Assembly (NCBI GenBank): GCA_033439265.1
Contig: JAVTVX010000027.1
Span: forward strand, 4,603,001 to 4,667,000
Direction: 5' to 3'
DNA length: 64,000 nucleotides
From: Dillenia suffruticosa
Taxonomy: Eukaryota > Streptophyta > Magnoliopsida > Dilleniales > Dilleniaceae
Shown: positions 48,452-61,941 of the stretch, one piece after another
Position numbering within the stretch: position 1 is the stretch's first letter
How the letters are laid out: every line of letters begins with the position of its first letter
Program-made: the position numbers and the translations under genes
Notes under the pieces: model-generated
The model's input: only the letters and a program-made list of their open reading frames with translations
Database searches by the model: none
Told to the model about the DNA's origin: nothing

Positions 48452-51400
48452 TTACTCTCTCTTCATGCTAAACCCTAAATTATTTTTGCTTCTTTTTATA
48501 TACAAAGCACTAGTAAAGACAACAGATGAATCTCTCTCCCCTCTATCTCTTATAAACAAACAGAAAATGTGAACCTTATTGCGTGCCTCACTGTTTTGCA
48601 AGCCAAACTCTACCTCCAAGAGAAGACCGGTTGCTTCCCTTTTCCCAACCAACTTTCTCCAAAATCCTCCACTTCTCTGTTTCTTACCCTGTTTCTTACT
48701 GGGGACTATAGGCAAAGCACCATCTGCATCAATATCATTATTGTTGTTGATCCCATTTAGGCCAGCTTTCCCACCTGAAGAGTCTTGTGCCCCATTAATA
48801 CAAACATAGGATTTTGAATTGCCATTTGAAGAGGTGGTAGGTTGCTCGGTGAACATGCTCATATCTTTTGTTTTGAGAGTCTTCAGGACCTCACCCCATG
48901 TCTCATCCTCAGCTATCATTTGATCAAGTAGACAGGGATGCAGGTTGGTTAGCTTCTGATTGGGGGAGGCTGCGCTGATTGTTGTGGCAGTGCTGGAAGT
49001 AGTGTCGGCAACAGTGATGGTTGCTATTATGTCACTGGGGTTGGCAATAACCTTGTCAAAAAGAGCTGCTTCCCTTGGTGAAGCCAATGCCTTGAGCTGC
49101 TTTCCCAGGTTTAGAATGGTTGCTTGGCATTCTGCCAACCTTTCTGAAGCTGCAGTGATCTCCATTTCCTATCAAATATGACACGTTTGGGATCAGCACT
49201 ACATAAAAATGTTATGCAACAAAAATATATTTCAGATCTTTCAACAAAATCCATCAAAGACCTACATTAGATAACATAGTATGCAAAATTAAATCCTGCT
49301 CCCTTGGCACCGAAGCCAGGAAATTTTATTAGTGTCTAGAAAGTAATTTATATTAATTTTGCTTCAAACCACTATATTTAACTTTTATGGGAATTCCAAG
49401 AACTATTATCATTGCATGGTCATGGACACGGTTTATACAATGACATCAGCATTGCAACAACTCAGATGGAATCTGCATTTTTCTTTTTTCTGAAAAACCC
49501 TGATAATAATATGACATACACGAATATGTCATCTAAGATATCATGTTCCTGCTTTAATTTAACCATTCAAGAAAATTATGTACTTCTCTTTATTTTTAAT
49601 CATTTTAAATCTTTAAAAGGTACTTTAAAGAACACATTATTGCTTTTCTGAATTACCCAATCCAAGTTTTAAACTACAGAGAAGTTTAGCAAGTAATGCA
49701 TTCCTTTAACTAAATAGTGTCCCAGTTCAGAGAAAAAATTCTAAAATAGAATCAATCATACTCGGTCACTTGAAAACACAAGTACAATTACATGGATAAA
49801 TGATCAGCCGTACACCGGTTGAAAATTTAATGCAAAATTTCTATCTCACTCAAACCAAAAGTACAGTTTAAATTTACACCTTGGGTTATGAAACTTACAG
49901 TTCTAGGCCACTGCTCCTCTTGATTTGGGACTGACTCCTTCGCACTGAAAAAGTAACACATTTCAAATGTCTAAAACAGCAACCAAATAATTACAAAATT
50001 CCAAAGCATTAAAACTAGTAACCTCACACCTCACCAGCTGAAGCTGCAGCTCAAGGCATGCTGCCTCCAATTCTTCGCAGCTGCTAGTTTTGTTATCCAG
50101 CTCTTCTTCCAGATTTGAAAGGTTTAGCTGAGCTTCATTTAGTTCAACACTGGAAGTTTTAAGCTGAGTACTAAGGTCCTCATTGACCACTTTAAGCTCT
50201 TTAATCTGATCCTCAACAATCCCCTTTGATCCTCTCAGGGTTTCTATCTCTGTCTTTAAGTTTGCATTCTTTTGTTCTGATTCATGTAGTTGTACAGCTA
50301 ACAAATTGCTCTTATCAATTACTAAGAGGAGTCTCTCTTCCAAACCCCTTCACAGATTCCAAATTTGCTAGCTCATTTTTCAATTTTTAGATTTCCTCTC
50401 TCAGATTTCTATGAAGCTCTTCCATTTGAAAAAGATGATTATTGTAGCCATTTGAAATATGACTAAGCACTCCAACTTCCATTTCACTTTCGCTTCGAGT
50501 GTCATCCCACTCAAAATGCTTTTTGATTGCATCTTTCATGCTTGAAACATCTTGAAGGGAAAAGCAGTGGTTCGGTATCCAGTCCAGCGCAGAAGCAATC
50601 TCTTGGGCAAATTTTTCCATATCAGCCTCTCCATTTATCAAGTCATTGCAAGTACGAGTAAACTGCTTCATGATAACACTTTGTTCAGAAATTTTCCACT
50701 GGAAAACACGAACCGTGTAACCTGTGGACGTTTCTGAACTCTTATATGGAAAAAGGCTTCCATCCTTCCCAGAAAAGGTGTCTTGGGTGGCATAGTCTGC
50801 AGTTGTTAGATTGATTCCTTCAATAAGCTCAATTACTTTATATATCGATTTGCCAAGATTCGACCGGAGCTGCTGGTTGTCCTTTTTCATGGAGAAGATT
50901 TCAATACCAATCAATCCATTTGATGAATCAGCAACGCTAGGGACATCTTTTATCTTGCCAAATTCATCCCAATTCGAATAACTTCTTTGTGGCAGAGCAT
51001 TTCTAACTTCCTCAATTAATTCCACTGGGTTTCTATTTGTATCACGGCTTTGCTCTGAAATCAGTCTCAATATTTCCTCAACCCAATTGGGAAATTTATT
51101 GCTGGGGATGTCTTTGGACAGGCTTCCTCCATTTGGGACTTCGAAGCCTGACCCATAGTTGGGCATTGAAATCATCTCCTTGGTAGTGGTTTCTGAAGAA
51201 TTCTCCCCCAAGTAATGTTCAAGGGAGCCAACAGTTACCCTATTTCCAGCTAAAGAAACAGCAGGAGTTTCAGATGGTTCAACCACTGACACTATTGCTA
51301 GTTTTTCCATCTCAACAAAATCATCCATCAGATTGATGTCTGAATTCACAACAGTTTTATCAGATGGTGTACACACTGGTTTCCCGCTCTTGAAATGTTC

Positions 51401-53100
51401 CAGTTCAGAAATCAAAGCAGAAGCCCACGATTCAGAGCAGCTGACTTTATCATAACTGCCGGTTTCAGACAATTGCTCCAGGGAACAAAGACTACCCCTA
51501 AGTAACCAGCCCCTGTCAAGCTGCAATTCAGCTTGTGACAATTTGGAAGCAGTTCGAGCATGCATAACTCTTGAAAATTGGAGCTTATTGTTCTTTTTGC
51601 TGAGAATGTCTCTGAGAGTCTTGTTTTCTTCTTCTATTGTGTGTAGCTGCTCAGTCAGAAAACTGATCACTCTTGTTGGGACTGTCTATAGCATGATCTG
51701 CAGAAAATTCCACCATTGAACCAGAATAGGAATGATTCTGTCTTCGCCTCCTCATGTCAGATGGATCTCTTCCAAAAATATCAACCTTGTTCTTCATTTT
51801 TACTACAGCAGAAGGGCCTGGCAACTGCTTTCTGAGCAGTATACGTAATCTTTGACATTCTGATTCTAGTTTTGTAATTCTCTTCACACTCTCCAAATGT
51901 TGCTTATGTGATGCTTCAGCTGTTCGCTGATTAAATTCCCTCTCCTCATTCCGAATCTCAAGCTCCTTCTCAAGTACTCGGAGCTCAAACTTCAAGGAAG
52001 CATTATCTTTCTCTATGGATTCCAATCTTCCGGTCGATGCTTTCAAATCTGCCTCTGCCCAGGTCCTTTGGTTATACAAGTCTTCTATCAACTTTTCCTT
52101 TACTTTCAGGGCCTTACTAAGTTGAGAATTCTCACTGCCTTATTGGGCGAGCTTTCTGTTGCTGTCCACAATCTTCTCTTCTAGAATCAACTGGGTTTTA
52201 TTAAATTCCCTAGATGCCTTCACCACAGCATCATGAATCCTTTTTTCCTGCTCTTCTCGAACAAATCGTAGCTGCTGCATGCACTCCTTCAGGGCAGAAT
52301 CCAGCAGCGCTAACCTTCCTTCAGCGGACAGCCTTTGTTGTAAAGCTTTGTCTAGTTCTTCTTTCAAGGATATTGCTTCTGCCTCTGCCTTCTCCCAGCC
52401 TACATGAGAACACGGAATGTTGGGAGAAATACAACACAGAAGGTCAAACTATGGCTACTTGTTAGATTTCTCGCAGAAAAATAGCAGCTTTGAAAGTGAA
52501 TATTCTTTCCACAGTTGAAAAATATTCACACTTCTCACCTATTTAAGAGTTTCACACCTAACCCCAAAGAGAGGTAGATAGGTAACCCTCTCAACAGTTT
52601 AGATATAAGTTTCTACTCATTGCATATTCATGCATCAATCAAGAAAAGAATTTGTGACTTCTCTTCTTAATTCAACTGTAGAATTCATATGGATCATACA
52701 AGCTTTTGCTTGACAATCTGTTTTTTATTCTTTTTTTTTCTCATGAAATCAATGTTTTTCTCAAAAGATTTTAATTATCTTTTTGTTTGGTTCTTGTGGC
52801 AAAAAGGGCACTATATTTGATATATAATTTAAAAGTGGGAACAATGGAACAATTTTCCAAGCACAGGCCAAGGGATGATACTTTGCCTTCAACTTCACAC
52901 CAAAGACCATGAGCGGAAAATATGAACTTGTCAAATTCGGAGCAAATAATACAATTTGAACATCATTTACCTGCTGTGGCTTCCTGAACCATTTCCGCAT
53001 GTTTCTATAGTAGATCATCTTGGGTATTACACTTGGCAATCACAGAACAAAGTTTCTCCTTCAGATGCTTCAAATCTGTCCTAGGATCTGCCTTAATATC
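48452..53100 (-). pseudogene. Filament-like plant protein, FPP7-like (DUF869), broken
   Basis: Long coiled-coil protein family thought to have structural or trafficking roles in plants. Exons recognised (minus): 53100-52971, 52399-50035, 49937-49899, 49168-48452. Family blocks: GWEKAEAEAISLKEELDKAL, ALKECMQQLRFVREEQEKRI, KELEIRNEEREFNQRTAEAS, ESECQRLRILLRKQLPGPSA, FLTEQLHTIEEENKTLRD, and the C-terminal ITAASERLAECQATILNLG. Lesions: TAG at 53005-53007, TAA at 52140-52142, a frameshift near 51650-51675, TAA at 50387-50389 and a frameshift near 50345-50365. The short first coding exon expected for the family was not found upstream. Splice sites of the four exons look normal. The neighbour CLF matches the Arabidopsis pair At2g23360 (FPP7)/At2g23380 (CLF). 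Confidence 0.85.
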
Positions 53101-54309
53101 CTAAAGGGTTTATTCAAGGAAATAAACCATGTAAGCTGTCTGCAGAGTCACAGAGCATGTAAAATTAATGGTGAGAAAAACCAGGACTTCTGTTTATATC
53201 TCATAGAGTTGGGGAGACGGTGTGAACACAAGGCTGTCTCCTTGGACCCACCATCGCCAACGTTGCGATATCACCTAATGGCGCAAAATATCACAACTAG
53301 AACTGAGAGAGAGAAATGTATAATGAAAGAGGGAGTGTCTCCAAGGAGACAGTAGTATAAATCTCCCTCTTCAACTCCCTCTTCAACCTGATGCTCCACG
53401 TTCAAATCCTTATTAAAAAAAAAAGGTTAGAGGGAGTTGAATAAATGCAACAAAAGCAGCAAAAAGTGAAGTCGGGGAGAGAGAGAGAGACAACCGTCGA
53501 AGAGAGTGATGAGAGAGAGAGGCGTCGGGTTGGGATCTGACACGAGCTGAATGGAGGGGCACATACGTCGGGTCAATTTGGAATTGATCGGGTGGGACCC
53601 GGAAAAGCGGGTGTCTCCTTTTCATTTCTGTCGTGCTTCATGGGGTTTCCTTTGCATTCACAAATCAGAACATTATCGTACTTATAAAAAGTTAGTTTTT
53701 TCTTTTTTGAAAACGACAAGAGATATTGTTTCGGTGAGTTTACAAAATTTTGTTAACTATTTGATGATAAATATAACACAAAAATATCTAATAAATATTT
53801 AATAAATAATTTATAGTTAATTCTTTTTAATAATCCATCTAATATAATATCACCTAAAACAAAAAAAAAAAAATAATACATTTACTTGTATTCATAGCCG
53901 ATTTGGATAATTAATTTTAATCATGTAATTCATGTAATTTATGATTTATTATAACAAAGGCTGAAAGAACCTTTTTTTTCGATATTTTTTATTAAATAAA
54001 AGAACTGGGCCTTTTTTATTCCTTCCCATTAACAAAGAGGCATCTTAGGAATTAAAAAAAAAAAAAAAAAAAAAAGACTTGCTCGTTGGATGAGTAAAAT
54101 GGCATATCATATGGACAAATCCATAAGGAAAGAGAGAGGTAGTTGTGACAAAGCATTTGCAGAAAAGAACAAATTGGTATTATATAGAATAATACTGGAC
54201 GATGCCATTGAAATTCTAATGCACCGCAATCCGGACAGTATACCCTTGTTCTGGAGCGGAGTTTCCTCGTTCAAAGATAAACTTGCACCTGATTTTATAA
54301 ATATATATA
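53101..54309. other. AT-rich spacer, no gene recognised
   Basis: Would hold the lost 5' end of the FPP7-like gene. It contains (ga)n at about 53477-53522 and an A tract at about 54055-54076. No convincing coding region. Confidence 0.45.
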
Positions 54310-54316
54310 ATACTCA

Positions 54317-54407
54317 TGTTTTTTTTTTTATATATATACAGAAAAGATTCGATTCGAAGATTTTTAAGTGAAAGAAAATGATATTAATTAAATTATAACT
54401 TATTAAT
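54317..54407 (-). mobile_element. Possible short tRNA-like SINE, - strand
   Basis: Minus-strand text has an A-box-like taatttaattaat and a B-box-like cttcgaatcgaatc, then an A-rich end (T run on the plus strand at 54319-54329). Flanks share atactca (54310-54316 and 54408-54414). Similar in plan to 8746-8838 but weaker. Confidence 0.35.
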
Positions 54408-54904
54408 ATACTCACAATCTCTAAGATAGTGAGAGTTAAACTTTGATGGTCTTAATTTTTGAATAAAAAGTTTTATGTAATTAAAGAATTCTCTTAACAA
54501 GCATTGATTATAGCTAAGTCTTTTTCTTTGGTTGAAATTTTGTGTTCTTCGCTTTCTACGTGTGTATCAGTAAACAAATTTGAGAATCGAATAATAATTC
54601 AGGAAACTCACAAAGTTAAGCAAATGCGACAAATTCAATAAGGAGATTCATCAAAAATTAAATCATAAATATTATCAAGAGAAAGTGTATTTTCTATTCA
54701 TTGAACAAGAATCGGAAAGTGAGTTGGTGATGGTTGATTTTTCCCTTTCAGCAAAGGACAAAAACTCAAATGTGTAGAGAATATACCATCGGAACAAAAT
54801 TATATTTTATTCCAAAGAAACCCAAATCAAAACAGCTCTTTATTTATTCATTGTCCTAAACTGAGAAAAAACTAATAAAAAGAAAATAGAGAGAGAAAAG
54901 GAGA

Positions 54905-55160
54905 GAAGTTTTTTATTCTCGTGTATATGTATTGTATATATATAATGAAATTATAAAAGAATATTTATATAAATTGAGATGAGTATATAAATAGAAGGTT
55001 TTTAAATTAACAAATTTTATAAATATATAATATTTTTATATTATGATATTGATATATAAAAAATACTACTAAGAACAATATTGATATCATGTGTATTCTT
55101 TTAAAATATTTACCTTCCATATATTAGAGATTTATCCAAATTTTCTAAAATTTATAATAC
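54905..55160 (-). repeat. Remnant 3' LTR of the old copia relic
   Basis: Shares several blocks with 58430-58757. Left boundary is uncertain. Confidence 0.6.
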
Positions 55161-58100
55161 TTCCCCTTGGACGTTCATTACATAGAGAATGGATTTCGTT
55201 AAAATTATATTAGAAAAAACTCAGAGAGAAAAAAACCTTAGCGAAGGAAAAAGAGTATGCTATTCAAATTGTCTGATAATGTACTTACTCTTCATATTGA
55301 GAATATCCCTTGATATCTTTTTAAATCGATACATTTTGATTCCTTTCACTAATCTTATAAGGGTAATAGTTTGTAGAGATTTTGTAAATAAATTTACTAA
55401 ATTCTTATTTGATTGGATTTGTTGAACATTTATATCACCATTTTTCTAAAATTCATGAGTGAAAAAAAAAATTGGTGAAATATATTTTGTTCTATTTTCT
55501 TTGATATATTATTTTTTGAGTTGGGCGATACATGCTACATTATCCTAATATAAGACCGTCAGTGACTTTTTTCCTAAAGACAAATCACAAACTCCTCGTA
55601 TATTTATTTTTGGTTTATAGTGATATTCAAACATGAACCTATTACAAGGGAGAGGGGGATTAATGCCATTTGAGCTAAAACTTTTTGACACAAACTCCTC
55701 GTATATGCTGAATCATAAATCTTATCCATACGTATTCGCAACTAATTTCATTTATTACCAAAATTTTAACATGATTAAAGAATGTAACTATTACTATTTG
55801 TTTCATTGAGCGCCATGAGATGATAGTGTCACCATATGTGAACACATATTTAGTTTGTGATTGAGTATTATGAGAATCAAATATGTATCTTGTATCTACA
55901 AAACCAATCAAATTTGTTTTTGATGGTTTAGGAAAATACAGACCCATGTTTTTCGTACTTTATAAGTAACAAAATATATGTTTAACTCTATTCCAAAGTT
56001 TTCGAGTTGGACAAAATTTATATTTCACTAATAAGTTAACGGAGAATGATATAACATTTCATGTATGACTAACGAAATACATGAGTGCTTTGTTTGGACT
56101 TAAATATGGTACTTCAAAACCAAAATTTTCCCCATTATTTTCTCTAAATCAAAAAGGGTTTTTATTTATATCAAGTGACCTCACAACCATAGGAGTGCTC
56201 AACGGATATATTTCATTCATATAAAATCGTTTTAGTAGTTATTTTGTATAAATTGTTTGATGCACAAGGATTCCATCATTTAAATTTTCTATTTATAATC
56301 CAATATAAATTATTTTTTTCGAGATTTTTCATCTCAAATTATTTATTTAAACATTGTACTGCTTTTGAGAGCTCTTTAGGAGTTTCAATAATAATCAGAT
56401 TATCAACATATAATATAATAATAGCAAAATCACATCCAATCTCTTTATAAAAATATTTGAGCAAATGAGATCATTCTTATATCTCTCCTTTAGCAAATAA
56501 TCATTAAGTCGGTGATACCACATGCGAGCGGATTGTTTTAATCCATATAAAAAATTGTTTAATTTAATTAGGTAATGTTTTCGAGAACCAAAATTACATG
56601 CTTCTGGTAGTTTAAATCCTTATAGGATTTTCATAAAATATTATTATCAAGTGGGTCACACAAATAAACTATAACGGCATCTATTCAATGCAAATTGAGT
56701 CCCTTTTATATAGTCAGTCCGATCGAAAAATAATTACATTCACCACAGAAGAGTATGGCGCATCATAATCAATATCGGATTTTTATGAGAATCTTTGTGC
56801 AACTAAACGTGTTTTATATCTTATAGTTCTACGTTTCTCATTTCGTTTTCGCACAAACACCCAATTGTATCCCACTAGTTTTACACCAATAGATGTACGG
56901 ACTATTAGTCTTAAAAATTTCTTTTGTCAAGAGATTTCAATTTTGTATCAATTGTATCTTTCTATTTTATCAAATCATGTCTATGCTTGCATTTCTCAAT
57001 AGACATTTGTTCAAGATTTTCATTTTCAGTACTCATTGCTATGTGGTATGCAAAAATATCATCAATATTTATATCGTTTCAGTTTCATATTTTTTTTAGC
57101 TATAACATAACTTATTGAAATCTCTTGATTATCAATATTTTCATACACTTAATATTCTTCTGGAACATTATCCATGATTGGTACATTTTTTGGGACATAC
57201 AATATTCTCGTTTAAACCATCTAATTTCTTTACTCATTTTTTATCTCAAAAATTGTTATTTTTGGAATGAATCGATCTACCACGTTTGCATGCGTTTTAG
57301 ATTCATTAGCAATGTTATGTTGTGTTTCAGGAATATCAATTATAATAGAAGTATTAACAAACAGAATATATGATTTAGTCACTTTTTATGATCAGTAAAT
57401 GTGTTTAACAACCGATTTGTTAAATTTTATAAATGAATCATCTTTTGAATTTTCAGTTCACATTGCTTTATTTGAGAATCAAGATAAGATAATATTGATT
57501 CATTCTAACTGATTTTATTTGCTAGCTGTTTATTTTTTTCTCCCCTAATATTAGGAAAAAAAATTCATCAAAATTACAATCGGTAAAATGAGCCATAAAT
57601 AAATCTTCTGTCATAGGTTCAATATATTTAATAATCGATAGAGATTCAAACCCAACATATATCCCTGATCTCCTTTGATATATCACTTTAATTCATTGTG
57701 GTGGAGCAATAAGGACATATACTGTACATCTAAAAATCCTCAAAAGGAAGATATTTGATTTCTTACCATGAACCAAATGTAATGGGGAGAAATCATTACT
57801 ATTTATTGGTCGGATGCGAATAAAAGTTGTTATGTGTATGACATGTCTCCAAGCAGAAACTGGTAATTTTACTTTTATAAGCAATGGTCTTGCAATTAAT
57901 TGAATACGCTTAATAAGTGATTTTGTTAGACCATTTTAAGTGTGAACATGTACTAAGGATATTTTATATTTATTCCAATCGATATGCAATATTTATCAAA
58001 ACTTTAGGATTTAAATTCTCCGACATTATTAAGACGAATTTTCTTAATTGGATAATTTGGAAAATATGCTTATAATTTAATTAACTGAGCAAGTAATCTT

Positions 58101-58429
58101 GCAAATGCTTGATTGCGAGTTGATAATAAGGAAACACGTGACCATCTAATTGATGCATCAATCAAAATCATAAAATATTTGAATAATCCATATGATGGAT
58201 ATATAGACCCACAAATATTTTCGTGTATTTATTCCAAAAATTCAAGAGATTTATAATTTATTTTATCTGGTAATGGTTTCACAATTATTTTTTTTTTGAA
58301 AGCAAACGATATAAATAAATTTATTGAATTGAAAAATCTTATGGTTTTTCTAAGAATGTCAATATGAATTATTTATAATTTTTCGCATCATTATTGACTC
58401 GAGAGGGCCGAACTGATCATGTCAAACAG

Positions 58430-58757
58430 TAAAATTATTCAATTTAGTAAATTTCTGGTTTATTATTGTATATACTTCTCTTGTATTAATGTATGTATAA
58501 TTTAAATTAGAAGAGTATACCGGTAATTTTTTTTAATATCCTTTTATCTCCCAGAATTTATGTACACCCACAATTATGATGTGTATATAAATGGAAGGTT
58601 CTAAAGTTAAGTATTCTTTTAAATATATGATATTTTTATATTATGATATTGTCATATAGAAAATGCTACTAACAGCTCTATTGGTATTATGTGTATTTTT
58701 TTAAAATATTTATCTTCCATATTAGACATCTACTCAAATTTTTTTGGGTTTATGACA
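58430..58757 (-). repeat. Remnant 5' LTR of the old copia relic
   Basis: Partner of 54905-55160; begins tgtcataaaccc on the minus strand at 58757. Inner end is uncertain. Confidence 0.6.
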
Positions 58758-58763
58758 TTTCTT

Positions 58764-58930
58764 TTTTTTTTTTTTATGGTTTTCACTTATCCGAATTGTT
58801 CTGATTAATTCAGTCTGAATATTGCGAGAGTCGTTATAGGGTTGACTCTTTCAAATCTTATTTTTTAATTTCTAATGTTCGAACTTGAGATCTATAGTTA
58901 AAGAAGTACAGTACCCAATCATTATACTTA
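58764..58930 (-). mobile_element. tRNA-derived SINE (Au-like), - strand
   Basis: On the minus strand: B-box-like caagttcgaac, then actctcgcaa...attaatcagaa as in the SINEs at 2823 and 47594, then an A tract (T tract on the plus strand at 58764-58777). No clear target-site duplication; it abuts the old copia LTR. Confidence 0.55.
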
Positions 58931-58950
58931 CATGTGTTTAGTAAACAACT

Positions 58951-59619
<669 letters not shown>

Positions 59620-60267
59620 ATGGTGCAAACAAATTATCAGAAGTCGAAACCCAAGAAACAGCACTATGTAAATTACCTCCGATTGTCTCTCGTCTTTCAA
59701 GTTATAAATGATATATGTCTTTGAAATTTTATCGACAAAACCCTAATTGGATTTGTTTTGCATTGTGGTCTTTTTGGTTTCCTTGCACTTGTTTCCCCAC
59801 ATTCTATTTTCCCTTATCCGTTTTGTTTTCAAATTAGCTCATCAATGATTATATAAGATTGAATTCCTAAAACCCTAATCAGTTGGTGTTTTGTGTAATG
59901 CCACTTGAATTGAGTTGATGATGATGGATAAGTTAAAAAGCACGGAAAGCATGCAGACATTTCCGACTTACGCGGTCAGCTTGACGCATTAAGTTCAAAA
60001 AATTATCCAAGTAACTGCAGATTGTAATTGCTTTTTCATGTTAGTGGCTGTTGGATTGCTTTGTATGCACTGGGAGAATTCTTGACAGTTTTGGTTCTCC
60101 AAGCATGAAATTGTTGGAATCTATGATTTTTTTTTTGGCTTGTCTTCAGTGATTATAGTTTGATATCTGTTGTTAGTTTGCAGGGCATTAGCTGATCAGC
60201 TAGAAGGCAATGAGGATGAGCACGAAAAGTATCGTGCTATGGTGATTAAATATATATGGGTAATGGA

Positions 60268-60785
60268 TCTTTTTTTTTTTTAGGAATAAAAGTTATATAA
60301 AGGGCTCCAGGGGAAGCCAGGCAAAAAGGAAATCAAATAAAAAAAAAAAAAACTACATCCAAGTCTGTCGAGTCTCTAGAAACCCAAAAAGAAAAGGTAG
60401 ATAACCACTTAGCTTTTGGCTCATCTAAAGAGCCCTCTCTACCCTTAAAAGTCCTAAAATTTCGTCAAACTAGCCAAAAATAGACAAAGGAATCAATGCC
60501 AAAAGATGTCTCTTCGCTGTATGCATAGGCAGATACGACCATGTCCAAACTTCATCTTCAATACTTCCTACCACCTCCCAAGAAAAGCCAGAAAACCCGA
60601 CACCATATTCCAGAATTCCCTCACACAAGGGCAATGTAATAGAAGATGACGGACGGACTCAGTTTCAGATTTGCACATAAAACATCTATTCGCAAGAAAC
60701 TGCCCCTCTTTGGCAAGTTATCCTGGGTAAGAATATTCTCCCACACTGCCTCCCACCCAAAAAAGGAAACGTAGAGGAGGGAGCC
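60268..60785 (-). mobile_element. 5'-truncated L1-type LINE in OTU-like gene
   Basis: Minus-strand text encodes the zf-RVT domain found at the end of plant L1 ORF2 (NRCFMCKSETESVRHLLLHC, then VREFWNMV) and ends in a poly(A) (T tract at about 60269-60281 on the plus strand). Flanked by atatgggtaatgga (60254-60267) and atatgggtatgga (60786-60798), a target-site duplication with one indel. The insertion point is at the 3' end of OTU exon 3. Confidence 0.82.
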
Positions 60786-60931
60786 ATATGGGTATGGAAT
60801 TATTGTACTCACCATGTTATATATGCTTTCTGGTTATTATCCCTAGTTCCATTTTTGGTTTTGCCATTGGAATTGCATTTGCTTTTGGGGGTTCTGTTGT
60901 GTGGGTGAGGCTACCTGCAACACGGGCACGA

Positions 60932-60959
60932 GGCACAAAACATAGGTTAGTTTTGTGCC
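60932..60959. repeat. 10-bp perfect inverted repeat in OTU intron
   Basis: ggcacaaaac (60932-60941) and gttttgtgcc (60950-60959) with an 8-base loop. Could be chance or a remnant of a small transposon. Confidence 0.6.
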
Positions 60960-61749
60960 ATGAACGAAAGAAGGGGTGCATGACTGGTACTGAATAAGGT
61001 CCTTTTCTCGGTACCCAAAAAAAAAAAAAGGAAAAAGAAAAAAGGAGTAAGGTCCTTTTCTAGGGCCAGGTCCAATAGAAAAGTATGGCACAAAACCAGC
61101 CCATTTGTTTTGGACCAAGGATGTTGGCATAAAAGAAGGGTTAATCATGTTTGGAGCAAAAGACCCTTGTTCTGGTCATAATGACACCAGTAGTGTCAAA
61201 TTTGGGACCTGTAAAACAAAACAACCTTAAGATTTTTTTTTTTTTAATATTTTTAATCTAACATGACATTTGAAAGTGAAATCTACTAACACTTGATTTA
61301 TCATTTAGCTCATGGCACGGTTCAGTTCTGGTTTCAAAGACACTCCATTTTAAGTTCTGACTGTGTTAATATTGGTTTTTGTCATCTATCTTCTGGTTTT
61401 ATTTTCCAAGCTTCATGCGCTATAATAAATATGAAAAAGAATGAGTTGGCCACGCAATTTAATGAGCCTACTAATCTAGGGGCTCCTTTGAAATTGATTT
61501 ACTGATTCTGCCAGTTAACTATTATACTTGTGAAATCTTCATGACATAAATATAATCCACTATCAAAAACGTAAATACAGAAGTTCAAACAGGTGGTAAG
61601 ATTTCTTCCACCAATACTTCCATTGTTCAAACATGCCGTAAAATTATGGTTTTGTTTTAACTTGTGTCCATATACACGTATTTTTTACAAAAGCATAACA
61701 TACCATAAACTTGTGATAACAATTGAATGGGTATTTAATGCATGATAAA

Positions 61750-61941
61750 ATTGCCTCAAAAGAAGAGGACATTTCTACAAAATATATGTTCCGAGAGAAA
61801 TGCATTGTGGGTTTTACCATTTTCCAAATCAAGTTAGCATGTATAATTGCCTCAAAAGAAGAGGGCATTTCTACAAAATATTTGTTCTGAGAGAAATGCA
61901 TTGTGGGTTTTACCAATTTCCAAATCAAGTTTGCATGTATT
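61750..61941. repeat. Tandem duplication of a 96-bp unit
   Basis: Units 61750-61845 and 61846-61941 are about 93-95% alike by eye (attgcctcaaaagaagagg...). Because 96 is divisible by three, the minus strand stays open across both units (61973-61644) and repeats IIHANLIWK-VKPTMHFS. No start context or family match supports a protein. Confidence 0.85.

Larger units (their letters stand above)
54900..58757 (-). mobile_element. Old Ty1/copia relic lacking gag, - strand
   Basis: Minus-strand translation gives integrase pieces (YFMILIDASIRWSRV; VKLPVSAWRHVIHITTFIRI; LHLVHGKKSNIFLLRIFRC at about 57884-57693) and RNase H (NLIGFVDTRYIFDSHNTQS, AISWRS-type ISWRSMKQ, at about 55947-55675), in copia order. 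Diverged repeats at about 54905-55160 and 58430-58757 share long blocks (gatatttttatattatgatatt; aaatatttaycttccatat) and act as remnant LTRs; a purine tract ccaaggggaag on the minus strand precedes the right-hand start of the first. gag and protease were not found. Much older than elements 1 and 2. Confidence 0.75.

Noticed and set aside
53413..53625. First coding exon of the FPP7-like gene
   Set aside because: The minus-strand frame here lacks the expected start of the family (M-D-x-K-x-W-x-W) and is a ct-repeat translation.
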